Positions 24,182 through 32,481 of a DNA stretch of 39,704 bases are shown here, one piece after another. Origin of the DNA: CAZIOH01 sp964540815. Lineage in GTDB: Bacteria > Myxococcota_A > Polyangia > Fen-1088. Location: contig CAZIOH010000061.1 of assembly GCA_964540815.1 (NCBI GenBank), forward strand, positions 1-39,704, given 5' to 3'. Each line of letters begins with the position of its first letter. Position 1 is the stretch's first letter. The notes beneath the pieces were generated by a model, which worked only from the letters and a program-made list of their open reading frames with translations, was not told the origin of the DNA and did no database searches. Position numbers and translations under genes: made by a program.

Positions 24182-24691
24182 ATGATCCGATCACGCAGCC
24201 TGTTTTCCCTCTCGTTTGGAGCTCTGATGCTCGTGGGCGGCTTTGCGGTCGCCGCCGACGCTCCCGCATCGTCCGAGGTCCTGGCCAAGCTTCACCATTC
24301 GAATCAAAAAGAGATCGCGATGGGCAAGCTCGCGCAGAAGATGGGGCAGTCGAAGGATGTGAAGAGCTTTGGCAAGACCCTGGTTCATGACCACACCTCG
24401 GCAGACAAGAAGGTCGTGTCCCTCGCCAAGAACGAGCACGTCGAGCTCCAGTCGGAGGACACCAAGACCGACGACATGTCGAGCCTCGGGACCGGCGCCG
24501 ACTTCGACGCCAAGTTCGCGCAGGCGATGCTGGACGATCACAAGAAGGACGTGGGCGAGGCCACCGAAGCCCGCGACGGGACCACGGATCCCAAGCTGAA
24601 GAAGCTGCTCACCGATCTGGTCCCGGTGCTGCAAAAGCACCAGGACATCGCCCAGAAGATCGTCAATCAGCACGGGCAAGCCAACAACTGA
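24182..24691 (+). CDS. Exported DUF4142 protein
   Basis: A 169-residue protein with a Sec signal (RSRSLFSLSFGALMLVGGFAVAADA; cleavage near AVA-AD). The mature part is helical and matches DUF4142, a ferritin-like-looking four-helix family of periplasmic proteins: HHSNQKEIAMGKLA, FGKTLVHDHTSADKKV and DFDAKFAQAMLDDHKKD. Function is unknown; members are often stress-linked. A strong AGGAGG site (24171-24176) lies 5 bases before the ATG. It is divergent from dnaE2 and converges on a lipoprotein gene. Confidence 0.9.
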   Translation: MIRSRSLFSLSFGALMLVGGFAVAADAPASSEVLAKLHHSNQKEIAMGKLAQKMGQSKDVKSFGKTLVHDHTSADKKVVSLAKNEHVELQSEDTKTDDMSSLGTGADFDAKFAQAMLDDHKKDVGEATEARDGTTDPKLKKLLTDLVPVLQKHQDIAQKIVNQHGQANN

Positions 24692-24696
24692 CCGCC

Positions 24697-24709
24697 GACC
24701 CGCGGGGTC
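24697..24709. terminator. Hairpin between convergent genes
   Basis: GACCC-GCG-GGGTC lies 5 bases after the DUF4142 stop and reaches into the last codon of the converging lipoprotein gene. It could serve both strands, but no U-run is present. Confidence 0.35.
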
Positions 24710-25376
24710 AGGGGCAAGGTGGTGGGGCGTTCGGCCTCGTCGACTGACCACAGAAGATGCAGCTGTCGATCTGCGGGCACACATCGGCGGCGGGGATCAC
24801 CGAAGGATTGAACCGCGCATCGAACAACCCACGTCCATAGAGGACCTGCCACACCCCGCAGGCCAGGACGGGGATGTCCGAGCCTTCGTAGACCCCGACC
24901 AGTTTTCCCGTTGCCTGGTCGAAGGTCGGGCTCGAATCCTCGAAGACAAGGTCCCCCGGCTCGAAGCTGACGCGGCCGCAGCCCGTGTTTCGGAGGATGG
25001 GCCCATTGCCACGACAGAGCTCCGCCGTGGACGCGTCGATGTGGGCCAGGTCGAGGGCACACAACCCTGCGTTGGCCGCGTCGGCGCAGAAGCATGAGAG
25101 GGGCATTCGGGCGGCCTTCGCGGCGGCGTCGCACGGGCAACCCTCGGCGGAGGAGCCTGCGACTGCCTCACCCGGGCTCATCGCGTCAGGACCGTTGCCG
25201 GTCGCGCCGGCTCCGACGGCGGTGGCCCTCGGTGAGGCCACACCGCCCGATCCACTGCTGCACGCCAGCAGCGTCAACGCACAGCATGCCGCCCACGCCG
25301 TGAGGAGCCTCGTGCCTGAATCGTTCTCGCACCCGGTTGGAGTCAAACCGCCTCGCCTCTCTTGCTCGGCGAGCAT
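24708..25376 (-). CDS. Cysteine-rich putative lipoprotein, unknown function
   Basis: A 222-residue protein not matching a family I know. A hydrophobic segment with lipobox LLAC and predicted lipidated Cys39 marks export. The following Ser/Gly/Ala linker (40-75) leads to a domain with about twelve cysteines (GCPC, SCFC, then spaced singles, ending near CIFCG), suggesting several disulfides. The segment FEPGDLVFEDSS and the VYEGSDIPVLACG strand suggest a small beta-rich domain. The annotated ATG gives a long n-region; a TTG ten codons later with GAGAGG upstream is possible. The stop lies 17 bases from the converging DUF4142 gene. Confidence 0.6.
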   Translation of the reverse strand: MLAEQERRGGLTPTGCENDSGTRLLTAWAACCALTLLACSSGSGGVASPRATAVGAGATGNGPDAMSPGEAVAGSSAEGCPCDAAAKAARMPLSCFCADAANAGLCALDLAHIDASTAELCRGNGPILRNTGCGRVSFEPGDLVFEDSSPTFDQATGKLVGVYEGSDIPVLACGVWQVLYGRGLFDARFNPSVIPAADVCPQIDSCIFCGQSTRPNAPPPCP

Positions 25377-25462
25377 AGGCCATGAAATGTCGCGGCTGTC
25401 ATGGTTTCAGCAGACTCTGGCCCGATGGGGGAGATCAGGCACGAATCGTCTGGTGAGGCCGC

Positions 25463-26143
25463 CTATCTCGTGCTGCGGCGAGGCCGGCGCACCGCGCGAA
25501 TTCGTCCGCTTGGGCCGCCGCCGGCGTAGAAGACATCGCCCCCGTCGGCCTCGAGCCCGCTCAGCTCCGTCCCCTCGGGCATCGTGAGGCGGGCCAGCAC
25601 CTCACCGGTCCGCGGGTCGACGCGGCGGATGTCGGCGTCGGCGCCTTCCCATGTCCCGTGCCACAGCTCGCCGTCGACCCAGGTGACCCCGGTGACGAAC
25701 CGGTTCGACTCGATCGTCCGCAGGATGGCGCCGGTCGCGGGATCGATCTGGTGGATCTTCCGATCACGATATTGGCCGACCCACAACTTGCCTTCTGCCC
25801 ACGTCAGCCCCGAGTCACGGCCGCCACCAGGGGCCGGGATCGCCGACAGGACGGCGCCGGTCGCTGGATCGATCTCGAGAATGCGGTCATCGACGATCTG
25901 GTAGAGGTGCTTGCCGTCGAAGGCGGTCCCGGCGTCGCAGGCGACGTCGAGGGTCCGCAACGTGGTTCCGTTCGCGGGATCGAAGGCGTGCAGCCGCTCG
26001 CCACCCGCGAACCAGACCAGCTGGCCGTCGAAGGTGACGCCGTGGACGGACGGCGCCCCGGCGAAAGGCCCGTACTCGCGGATGATCTGAGCGGGCTGCT
26101 CCGTGGGATCGGTGGGTCGTTGGATGTCTCGGTGGCCTTCCAT
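25463..26143 (-). CDS. Small beta-propeller protein (glutamine cyclotransferase/SMP-30-like)
   Basis: A 226-residue cytosolic protein. It consists of four or five repeats of about 45 residues with a D-P-A-T/N-G turn and a LTW-GKLWVG-type strand (HAFDPANG, LEIDPATG, HQIDPATG, RRVDPRTG). This fits a five-bladed propeller like plant-type glutaminyl cyclase or Vgb/SMP-30-like proteins; enzyme activity cannot be claimed. No signal peptide. AAGGAG (26154-26149) lies 5 bases before the ATG. It follows the regulator gene by 23 bases and is probably cotranscribed. It lies on the far side of that regulator from DUF899/DUF2182. Confidence 0.78.
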   Translation of the reverse strand: MEGHRDIQRPTDPTEQPAQIIREYGPFAGAPSVHGVTFDGQLVWFAGGERLHAFDPANGTTLRTLDVACDAGTAFDGKHLYQIVDDRILEIDPATGAVLSAIPAPGGGRDSGLTWAEGKLWVGQYRDRKIHQIDPATGAILRTIESNRFVTGVTWVDGELWHGTWEGADADIRRVDPRTGEVLARLTMPEGTELSGLEADGGDVFYAGGGPSGRIRAVRRPRRSTR

Positions 26144-26166
26144 CGTCTCTCCTTGAATCTCTTCGT

Positions 26167-27393
26167 TTACCCGAAGCCCTCCGAGATCGGGAGCAACAAC
26201 GTCGTCGCGAATCCCGCCACCGGCGCCGAGACCCACCGCTGGGAGCGGCCGCGGCCGAGCGCGCGCGCCTGGCCGGCCTCCGCGAGGTCGCGGAGGGCCC
26301 GCTGCACGGTCCTCTGGCTGGATCCGAGCGCCAGCGCCAGCGCCGAGGTGGGCCAGGCCTCGCCGTCGGCCAGCAGCGCCAGGACCGCGGCCTCGGGGCT
26401 GTCGATCGGTGGCAGGAGCAGCCGGACCCGGAGCGGGCTGGCATGGCGCGGCGCCAGCAGGAAGCCGCCGCCGGTGGCCCGGACCTCGGCGAGCGGCGCG
26501 ATCTGGCGGCGGAGCCGGCCCATCTCGACCCGCAGGCGCGCGCGGTGAGAAGGGTTCGCCTGGCGGGCGCCGAACGCCCGTTCGATCAGGTCGTCGCGAG
26601 CCGCATCCCCCGGCCACCGTTCCGCCAGCCCTCGCAGGAGCGCGAACAGCACCGGTCGCCGCGCGAGCTGCACGAGGCGCTGTCCGCGACGCGCCGCCCT
26701 CCTGCAACCGTCGACGACCAGGTCGGGCGAGGCCAGCACGGCCTCGACCTCGGCCAGCGTCAAGGGACGCGCCTCGTGCCCGAGGACCAGGCGTGCGGCG
26801 GGCAGGACGAGTGCTCTGGCGGCCCGCTCCACCTCCGCGCACAGCGCGCCGATCCCGGACCGAGCTGCTGCCTCCCGTGCCCGGGAAAGGGCGGTGCGAG
26901 CAGGCTCGCCGCGTCCTCTGCGCAGGGCGATCTCGAAAGCCAGCAGGCCGGCGAGGGCGGCCAGCCGCGCAGGCCCGCCGCGGAGATCGAGCATCGCGTG
27001 GGCGCCCTCCGCCTCGTCGACCCTCCCGAGCAGCAAGAGGCGCCGGGCCTGGAGCAATCGCGCGTGGGCGGCATTTTCCCGATCGCCGTGCGCCGCGAAC
27101 GTGCGCAAGGCAGCCGCCAGCGCACGCGCGGGCCAGGCGAGATCGCGGGCGGCGAGCGCCACCTCCGCCTCGGCCGTCAGGCAGCGGGCGCGCTCGAGTG
27201 TCTCGCGCGGTCCGAATGCGCGGGCCGCGCGCCGCAGGAGCTCGCGCGCGCGCGCCAGCTCGCCCAGCTGGGCCATCGCGATTCCGCGGAGCGCGAGCGC
27301 CGCGGGATCGTCCCGCAGGGCAACCCGATCGAGCGCGCCGAGCGGGTCGCCGGCCCGCAGCGCCCGTCCCGCCGCCGTGATCGACGAGTCCAC
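26167..27393 (-). CDS. Transcriptional regulator: helical repeats, winged helix, second HTH
   Basis: A 408-residue, Ala/Arg/Leu-rich protein. Residues 1-200 are TPR-like helices (ALRGIAMAQLGELARARELLRRAARAF and similar). About 235-310 looks like an OmpR/SARP-type winged helix (RARLRVEMGRLRRQI, then ATGGGFLL as the wing). About 325-390 holds a second helix-turn-helix of MarR/Lrp-like type (WPTSALALALGSSQRTVQRALRDLAEAGQA). Two DNA-binding units in one protein are unusual. The start is GTG at 27393 without a clear ribosome site. It is divergent from the DUF899 gene across a region holding a perfect inverted repeat, a plausible operator. Confidence 0.8.
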   Translation of the reverse strand: MDSSITAAGRALRAGDPLGALDRVALRDDPAALALRGIAMAQLGELARARELLRRAARAFGPRETLERARCLTAEAEVALAARDLAWPARALAAALRTFAAHGDRENAAHARLLQARRLLLLGRVDEAEGAHAMLDLRGGPARLAALAGLLAFEIALRRGRGEPARTALSRAREAAARSGIGALCAEVERAARALVLPAARLVLGHEARPLTLAEVEAVLASPDLVVDGCRRAARRGQRLVQLARRPVLFALLRGLAERWPGDAARDDLIERAFGARQANPSHRARLRVEMGRLRRQIAPLAEVRATGGGFLLAPRHASPLRVRLLLPPIDSPEAAVLALLADGEAWPTSALALALGSSQRTVQRALRDLAEAGQARALGRGRSQRWVSAPVAGFATTLLLPISEGFG

Positions 27394-27396
27394 GTG

Positions 27397-27606
27397 CCGT
27401 CGCCGTTGTTACTCCCACCCCCGACTCGACCGGGGGTATCTCTGCGCAAGGNNNNNNNNNNNNNNNNNNNNNNNNNNNNNNNNNNNNNNNNNNNNNNNNN
27501 NNNNNNNNNNNNNNNNNNNNNNNNNNNNNNNNNNNNNNNNNNNNNNNNNNNCCGTCGCCGTTGTTACTCCCACCCCCGACTCGACCGGGGGTATCTCTGC
27601 GCAAGG
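27397..27606. other. Scaffold gap: 100 N between identical 55-base ends
   Basis: Bases 27452-27551 are N. The 55 bases before it (27397-27451) and after it (27552-27606) are identical. This is what two contigs from a de Bruijn graph assembly with k = 55 look like when joined by a fixed 100-N spacer. The true sequence is most likely continuous, with one copy of the 55-mer and no missing bases. Confidence 0.88.
27417..27437. promoter_or_regulatory. Perfect inverted repeat, candidate operator
   Basis: ACCCCCG (27417-27423) and CGGGGGT (27431-27437) flank a 7-base spacer. A second copy at 27572-27592 is the duplicated contig end. It lies between the regulator and the divergent DUF899 gene, where an autoregulatory operator would be expected. 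It could instead form a hairpin. Confidence 0.45.
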
Positions 27607-27635
27607 GAACGGACACCAACCAGAGGAGCGCACGA

Positions 27636-28424
27636 ATGACCACGACGGCGACGCACGAAACCAGGCACATCAAGGGGACCCGGGCGGAGTGGCGCGCAGC
27701 GCGGCTCGAATTGCTGGCAGCCGAGAAGGAGCACACACGGCGAGGCGACGAGCTGGCGCGCCGCCGGCAGGAGCTGCCGTGGGTCCGGGTCGACAAGGAA
27801 TACCGGTTCGAGACCGAGGCGGGGAGCGCGTCGATGGCGGACCTCTTCCAGGGGCGCTCGCAGCTCCTCGTCTACCACTTCATGCTCGGTCCGGACTACA
27901 AGGCGGGCTGCCCATCTTGCTCGGCCATCGCGGACGGATTCAACGGCTTCGCCGTCCACCTGGCGAACCACGACGTGATGCTGACGGCGGTGTCGCGGGC
28001 GCAGCTGGCCAGGGTGCAGGCCTACAAGCGACGCATGGGCTGGACCTTCCCGTGGGCGTCGTCGTTCGGCACCGACTTCAACGGCGACTTCGGGGTGGGG
28101 ATCACCGAGGAGCAGCAGCGGTCGGGCGTCGGCGAGTACAACTACACGCCCCAGGACGAGAAGGCTGCGGCGGAGTCGGGCGGCGGCGCGATCGGCGCCG
28201 CGATCGCCGCCGGCGTCGGCACCGACTGGCCGACGTTCTGGCGCGAGCGGCCGGGCATGAGCGCGTTCGCGATCGAGGACGGCGTCGTCTACCACACCTA
28301 CTCCGCCTATGCGCGGGGGCTGGACGGCCTGTGGGGGATGTACCAGTGGCTGGACCGCGCGCCGAGAGGACGCAACGAGAAGGGACTCTGGTGGCGCCGT
28401 CATGACGAGTACGCCCCGCGCTGA
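27636..28424 (+). CDS. DUF899 thioredoxin-like protein
   Basis: A 262-residue protein of the DUF899 family (thioredoxin/AhpC-like fold). It has LPWVRVDKEYRFET, LLVYHFMLGPDYKAGCPSCSAIADGFNG with Cys92/Cys95 where the redox site would be, GWTFPWASSFGTDFN, and FAIEDGVVYHTYSAYARGLD near the end. A Gly/Ala-rich insert lies near 180-205. Function is unproven; the fold suggests peroxide or thiol chemistry. AGAGGAG lies 7 bases before the ATG. The last 23 bases overlap the start of the DUF2182 gene, indicating coupling. Confidence 0.9.
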   Translation: MTTTATHETRHIKGTRAEWRAARLELLAAEKEHTRRGDELARRRQELPWVRVDKEYRFETEAGSASMADLFQGRSQLLVYHFMLGPDYKAGCPSCSAIADGFNGFAVHLANHDVMLTAVSRAQLARVQAYKRRMGWTFPWASSFGTDFNGDFGVGITEEQQRSGVGEYNYTPQDEKAAAESGGGAIGAAIAAGVGTDWPTFWRERPGMSAFAIEDGVVYHTYSAYARGLDGLWGMYQWLDRAPRGRNEKGLWWRRHDEYAPR

Positions 28425-29208
28425 AAGGTCGGGCGGCGTCTTGGGCTTCTTGGGCGTCTCGGCGCTGCTGTTCGTGGCCAGCACGGTGGCGACGATCGCG
28501 TGGTGCGGATCGATGTCGGCGCTGGCCGAGATGCCGATGCCCGGCGGCTGGAAGATGTCGATGGCGTGGATGCGGATGCCGGGGCAGACGTGGGCCAGCG
28601 CCGCGGCGTCCTTCCTCGGGATGTGGGTGGTGATGATGGTGGCGATGATGCTGCCATCCCTGGTCCCGATGCTGCGGCGGTACCGCACCGCCGTCGGGGC
28701 CGCGAGAGAGCCCCGTCTGGAGTGGCTGACCCTGCGCGTGGGCGCAGGCTACTTCCTGGTCTGGACCCTGCTGGGCGTGGTCGCCCTTCCGCTCGGCGTC
28801 GCGCTGGCGGGCATCGAGATGCGACTGCCGTCCCTGTCGCGCGCCGTGCCCTTCGTCGTCGGCGTCGTCGTCCTCCTCGCGGGAGCCCTGCAGCTCACCG
28901 CCTGGAAGGCACGCCAGCTCGCCTGCTGCCGGGAGTCGCCGGGGTGCGAAAGAACACTTCCGCCCGCCGCCGGCACGGCGTGGCGGCACGGGCTGCGCAT
29001 CGGCACCGACTGCGTCCGATGCTGCGCCCCCCCGATGGCGATCCTGCTCGTCATCGGGGTCATGGACCTCCGCGTGATGGCGGTCGTGGCGGCGGCGATC
29101 ACCGTCGAACGCATCGCCCCCGCCGGCGAGCGCATCGCCCGAGGCACCGGGGCCATCTTCGCCGGATCGGGGCTCCTGATGCTGGGTCGGGCCGCGGGCC
29201 TCTTCTGA
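28402..29208 (+). CDS. DUF2182 integral membrane protein
   Basis: A 268-residue protein with about six or seven hydrophobic helices. The DUF2182 signatures are present: MWVVMMVAMMLPSLVPM (about 74-90), WKARQLACCRE, and CVRCCAPPMAIL near residue 195. The Met-rich helix and Cys clusters suggest metal (copper or similar) binding; the family is described as predicted metal-binding. Its ATG lies 23 bases inside the end of the DUF899 gene. No ribosome site is needed if translation is coupled. Confidence 0.88.
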   Translation: MTSTPRAERSGGVLGFLGVSALLFVASTVATIAWCGSMSALAEMPMPGGWKMSMAWMRMPGQTWASAAASFLGMWVVMMVAMMLPSLVPMLRRYRTAVGAAREPRLEWLTLRVGAGYFLVWTLLGVVALPLGVALAGIEMRLPSLSRAVPFVVGVVVLLAGALQLTAWKARQLACCRESPGCERTLPPAAGTAWRHGLRIGTDCVRCCAPPMAILLVIGVMDLRVMAVVAAAITVERIAPAGERIARGTGAIFAGSGLLMLGRAAGLF

Positions 29209-29221
29209 TGGGCGATCCTGA

Positions 29222-29238
29222 GCCGGCACGTCGCCGGC
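29222..29238 (+). terminator. Hairpin after the DUF2182 gene
   Basis: GCCGGC-ACGTC-GCCGGC, 6-bp stem, 14 bases after the stop. No U-run follows, so it is only a candidate. Confidence 0.35.
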
Positions 29239-29276
29239 GTGGGCGGCATGGATGGAACGCGTGGCATGGCGGCGCG

Positions 29277-29306
29277 TTGGCCGCCCCGTGGCACAGGTGG
29301 TACAAA
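29277..29306 (+). promoter_or_regulatory. Promoter candidate for the GH1 gene
   Basis: TTGGCC (29277-29282) and TACAAA (29301-29306) are 18 bases apart, four of six matches each. The leader would be about 38 bases and contains GAGGAG 6 bases before the ATG. Confidence 0.4.
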
Positions 29307-29350
29307 CGGGCCCGAGTTTGGAAGTCCCCCGCCGCCTGCGAGGAGCCCCC

Positions 29351-31012
29351 ATGTCGAGCGCGTCCGGCCCAGCACCGAATTCACCCTCGAACGCGCATCT
29401 CCCGCACGGCGCGCGCCCGAGCCGCCGCCAGGTGCTGGCGGCGGGGTCACTGGCGGGGGCTCTGGTCGCGTCGCCCCGCCGAGGTCGCGCCGCGTCCGAG
29501 CCCGGCGCGGGCGGAGGTCGAACGTTCCCCAGGGACTTCGCCTGGGGAGCCGCGACCGCGGCCTATCAGGTCGAGGGTGCCGTCCGCGAGGATGGGCGCG
29601 GCCCGTCGGTCTGGGATGTCTTCAGCCACAAGCCCGGCGCCGTGTTCGAGGGCCACACGGGCGACGTCGCCTGCGATCACTACCACCGCTACCGTCAGGA
29701 CATCGCGCTCATGAAGACCCTCGGCGTCTCGTCCTACCGGTTCAGCGTGTCCTGGACGCGCGTGCTCCCCGACGGCGTCGGGACCCAGAACCCGAAGGGC
29801 CTCGATTTCTACAGCCGGCTGGTGGACGAGTTGCTGAAGGCGGGGATCGCGCCCATGTGCACGCTCTTTCACTGGGATTTCCCCCAGGCCCTCTACGCCC
29901 GTGGCGGGTGGCTCAGCCGCGACGTGGCGGGCTGGTTCGGCGACTACGCGGCGGTGGTGGCCGAGCACCTCGGGGATCGGGTGAAGGTGTGGGTGACCCA
30001 GAACGAGCCCCAGTGCTTCATCGGGATGGGCCTGCTCGATGGCGTACACGCGCCCGGCGACAAGCTGACCTTCGACAAGTACCTGGTGGCCGCGCACAAC
30101 TCGATGCGGGCGCATGGCCGGGCGGTCCAGGCGCTGCGCGGCCACGCCCGTGGGAACCCCGGGGACACGCGGATCGGTTACGTCATCTCCACCCAGGTCG
30201 CCCAGCCCGCGAGCGGGCGCGCGGAGGACATCGAGGCGGCCCGCTGGGCGACGATGTCGGTTCGCGACCGCAACCAGTGGAACAACACCTGGTGGACCGA
30301 CCCCGTGCTCCTCGGGCGGTATCCCGCCGACGGGGTCACGCTGCACGGCAAGGACATGCCGGCCTTTCCGGAGGCCGACCTGAAGGACATCCAGCAACCC
30401 CTCGACTTCATCGGGCTCAACATCTACAAGGCCGACACCTGGCGGGCGACCGGCGCCTCCACCTCCACGTCAGGACCCGCCGCCTCCTCCGCCGCCGCCG
30501 CCTCCGCCGCCGCCTCCTCCTCGGCGCGGGCGCCGGCCGGGGTTCAGGTGACGACGCCCGCCGGCTATCCCCGCTCGGGGGTGGACTGGCAGCCGATCAC
30601 GCCGGCGGCCCTCTACTGGGGACCGAAGTTCTTCTGGGACCGTTACCACTTGCCCATCTCGATCACCGAGAACGGTCTGTCGACGCGCGACCAGATCTTT
30701 CTCGACGGCAAGGTCCACGATCCGCAGCGGGTCGACTACATGCACCGAGCGCTGCTCGAGCTTCGGCGGGCCATGGAGGACGGCGTGCCGGTCACCGGCT
30801 ACCACGCCTGGTCGCTGCTCGACAACTTCGAGTGGGCGGATGGCTACAAGCAACGCTTCGGGATGGTCTACGTCGACTACCAGACCCAGCGGCGCATCCC
30901 CAAGGATTCGTTCGCGTGGTATCGCCAGGTGATCGCGACCCACGGTCAGAGCCTGCTCGGCAAGACGGTGTTGCCGGCCACGCAGGTGACCGACACGCCC
31001 CCGCCGCCGTGA
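29351..31012 (+). CDS. Tat-exported GH1 beta-glucosidase
   Basis: A 553-residue glycoside hydrolase family 1 enzyme. The N-terminus carries a Tat signal: SRRQVLAAGSLAGALVA with twin Arg at 25-26. The (beta/alpha)8 domain begins FPRDFAWGAATAAYQVEGA. The acid/base is Glu219 in TQNEP and the nucleophile Glu440 in ITENG; HWDFPQ and the W-LLDNFEWADGY end are also typical. It hydrolyses beta-glucosides with retention; the aglycone is unknown. A Ser/Ala/Thr-rich stretch (about 367-397) interrupts the domain between NIYK and the nucleophile. Export through Tat suggests it folds in the cytoplasm. GAGGAG precedes the ATG by 6 bases. Confidence 0.95.
   Translation: MSSASGPAPNSPSNAHLPHGARPSRRQVLAAGSLAGALVASPRRGRAASEPGAGGGRTFPRDFAWGAATAAYQVEGAVREDGRGPSVWDVFSHKPGAVFEGHTGDVACDHYHRYRQDIALMKTLGVSSYRFSVSWTRVLPDGVGTQNPKGLDFYSRLVDELLKAGIAPMCTLFHWDFPQALYARGGWLSRDVAGWFGDYAAVVAEHLGDRVKVWVTQNEPQCFIGMGLLDGVHAPGDKLTFDKYLVAAHNSMRAHGRAVQALRGHARGNPGDTRIGYVISTQVAQPASGRAEDIEAARWATMSVRDRNQWNNTWWTDPVLLGRYPADGVTLHGKDMPAFPEADLKDIQQPLDFIGLNIYKADTWRATGASTSTSGPAASSAAAASAAASSSARAPAGVQVTTPAGYPRSGVDWQPITPAALYWGPKFFWDRYHLPISITENGLSTRDQIFLDGKVHDPQRVDYMHRALLELRRAMEDGVPVTGYHAWSLLDNFEWADGYKQRFGMVYVDYQTQRRIPKDSFAWYRQVIATHGQSLLGKTVLPATQVTDTPPPP
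30461..30535. repeat. TCC/GCC trinucleotide microsatellite in the GH1 gene
   Basis: Runs of TCC and GCC codons encode alternating Ser and Ala. Copy changes would preserve the frame. It lies inside the catalytic domain gene. Confidence 0.75.
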
Positions 31013-31144
31013 GTGCCGTGAGGGAAGCGCGGCGGCGAGCGCCCGGGGACGACTACGCCCGCCAGCGTCGCCGTTCATGAACATCGTCGTGGATACGTCG
31101 GTGTGACCTGGGCGAGACCCGCTTGGACTATCCAGGTGTCAATG

Positions 31145-32452
31145 TCAGGCTGGGACCTGCGCGCTGCGTGCCAGCAGGAAGGCTCGGACCGCCGGATCCT
31201 CGCTGAGCCCGATGGCGCGGGCGTAAGCGGCGCGGGCCTCGTCGGCGCGGCCGAGTCGCTGGAGCATGTGTGCCCGCGCGGCCCAGTAGGGCTGATAGGC
31301 GGCGACGGCGTCCCCGCGGATGTCCTCGGCGTCCCCGCGGATGTTGTCGAGGAACGCCAGGCCGACCGCGGCCCCGCGGGCTTCGCTGACGGCGGCGGCG
31401 CGACCGACGAGGGCGCCCACCGTCGGCGCCAGGCGCACGAGGCCTTCGTAGAGCAGCGCCACGGACTCCCAATCCACCGCGCCCCCGGGGCTCGCCCGCC
31501 GGGCGTGAGCCGACTGGATGGCGGCCTCCAGCTGAAAGGGCCCGACCCGGCCCACGAGCTCGGCCGCGTGAAGCAGCCGATCGGCCTCGGCGATCATCGA
31601 GCGCGACCACAACGACACATCCTGCTCGGACAGCGGCACGTAGGCCGCGTCGGCTGAGCGTCGCGCTGGTCGCCGCGCCTCGCAGTGGAGCATGAGCGCG
31701 AGCAGCCCGGCTGCCTCCGGCTCCTCGGGCAGGAGGCCCAGGAGGAGGCGTCCGAGCTCCAGGGCTTCGCCGGCGAGACCGCGGCGCGATGTCGCGGCCT
31801 CGGCGCCGGTCAGGTCTTGCCAGCCGCTCCCGTACGCGGCGTATATCGCTTCGAGCACGGCCCCGAGCCGCGGCGGCAGATCTCGACGCTCGGGCAGGAC
31901 GAAAGGGATGCGGGCGTCGCGAATCTTCGCCTTGGCACGGCTCAACCGTTGCCCCATGGCGGCAGGCTGCACCAGGAAGGCCGAGGCGATCCGAGCGGCG
32001 GGGAGACCGAGCACCGTCTGCAACATGAGGGGAGTCCGCACGGCTGCGTCGATGGCGGGGTGGGCGCACAGGAAGAGCAGGGCCAGCCGCTCGTCGGGAA
32101 ACGTGAGATCGCTGGTGGCCAGCCGCTCGGCTTCGTCCGCGAGCTGCAGCAACGCCCGTCCGGCCTCGCCCTCGACGCCGCGATGTCGGGCTCCGTCGAT
32201 CAGGCGGCGTCGGGCCGTGGTGAGCAACCACGCTTCGGGCTTGTCCGGCACCCCGGTCGCGGGCCAGTGGTGGAGCGCGGCCTGAAACGCGTCGCCGAGG
32301 GCATCCTCGGCGGCGGCCACGTCGCGGCACCGGGCAGCGAGAAAGGCCACGAGGCGGCCGTACGATTCGCGCGCCGAGCGAACGATGGCCCGCTCGACCT
32401 CGTTCGGGCTGGTCGTCTCCTGGGGGCCATCGTCGGATCTCACTCGGGCCAT
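31145..32452 (-). CDS. ECF-like RNA polymerase sigma factor with C-terminal helical (DUF6596) domain
   Basis: A 435-residue protein. Region 2 spans about 25-90 (AFLAARCRDVAAAEDALGDAF, KPEAWLLTTARRRLIDGARHR). Region 4 spans about 145-190 (LMLQTVLGLPAARIASAFLVQPAAMGQRLSRAK). The remaining 240 residues are helical, matching DUF6596/TPR-like C-terminal parts (LEAIYAAYGSGW, LAPTVGALVGRAAA, ARAAYARAIGLSEDP). This ECF41/SigJ-distant group has no anti-sigma gene and is nearly always paired with a YCII gene, as here. The ATG at 32452 is 29 bases after the YCII stop. Confidence 0.92.
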   Translation of the reverse strand: MARVRSDDGPQETTSPNEVERAIVRSARESYGRLVAFLAARCRDVAAAEDALGDAFQAALHHWPATGVPDKPEAWLLTTARRRLIDGARHRGVEGEAGRALLQLADEAERLATSDLTFPDERLALLFLCAHPAIDAAVRTPLMLQTVLGLPAARIASAFLVQPAAMGQRLSRAKAKIRDARIPFVLPERRDLPPRLGAVLEAIYAAYGSGWQDLTGAEAATSRRGLAGEALELGRLLLGLLPEEPEAAGLLALMLHCEARRPARRSADAAYVPLSEQDVSLWSRSMIAEADRLLHAAELVGRVGPFQLEAAIQSAHARRASPGGAVDWESVALLYEGLVRLAPTVGALVGRAAAVSEARGAAVGLAFLDNIRGDAEDIRGDAVAAYQPYWAARAHMLQRLGRADEARAAYARAIGLSEDPAVRAFLLARSAQVPA

Positions 32453-32481
32453 CTCGCCGTCGCCGTCGGGGCCAACGTGCC

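Noticed and set aside
27452..27551. Real missing sequence of unknown length
   Set aside because: The flanks are identical over exactly 55 bases, pointing to unmerged overlapping contigs padded with 100 N.
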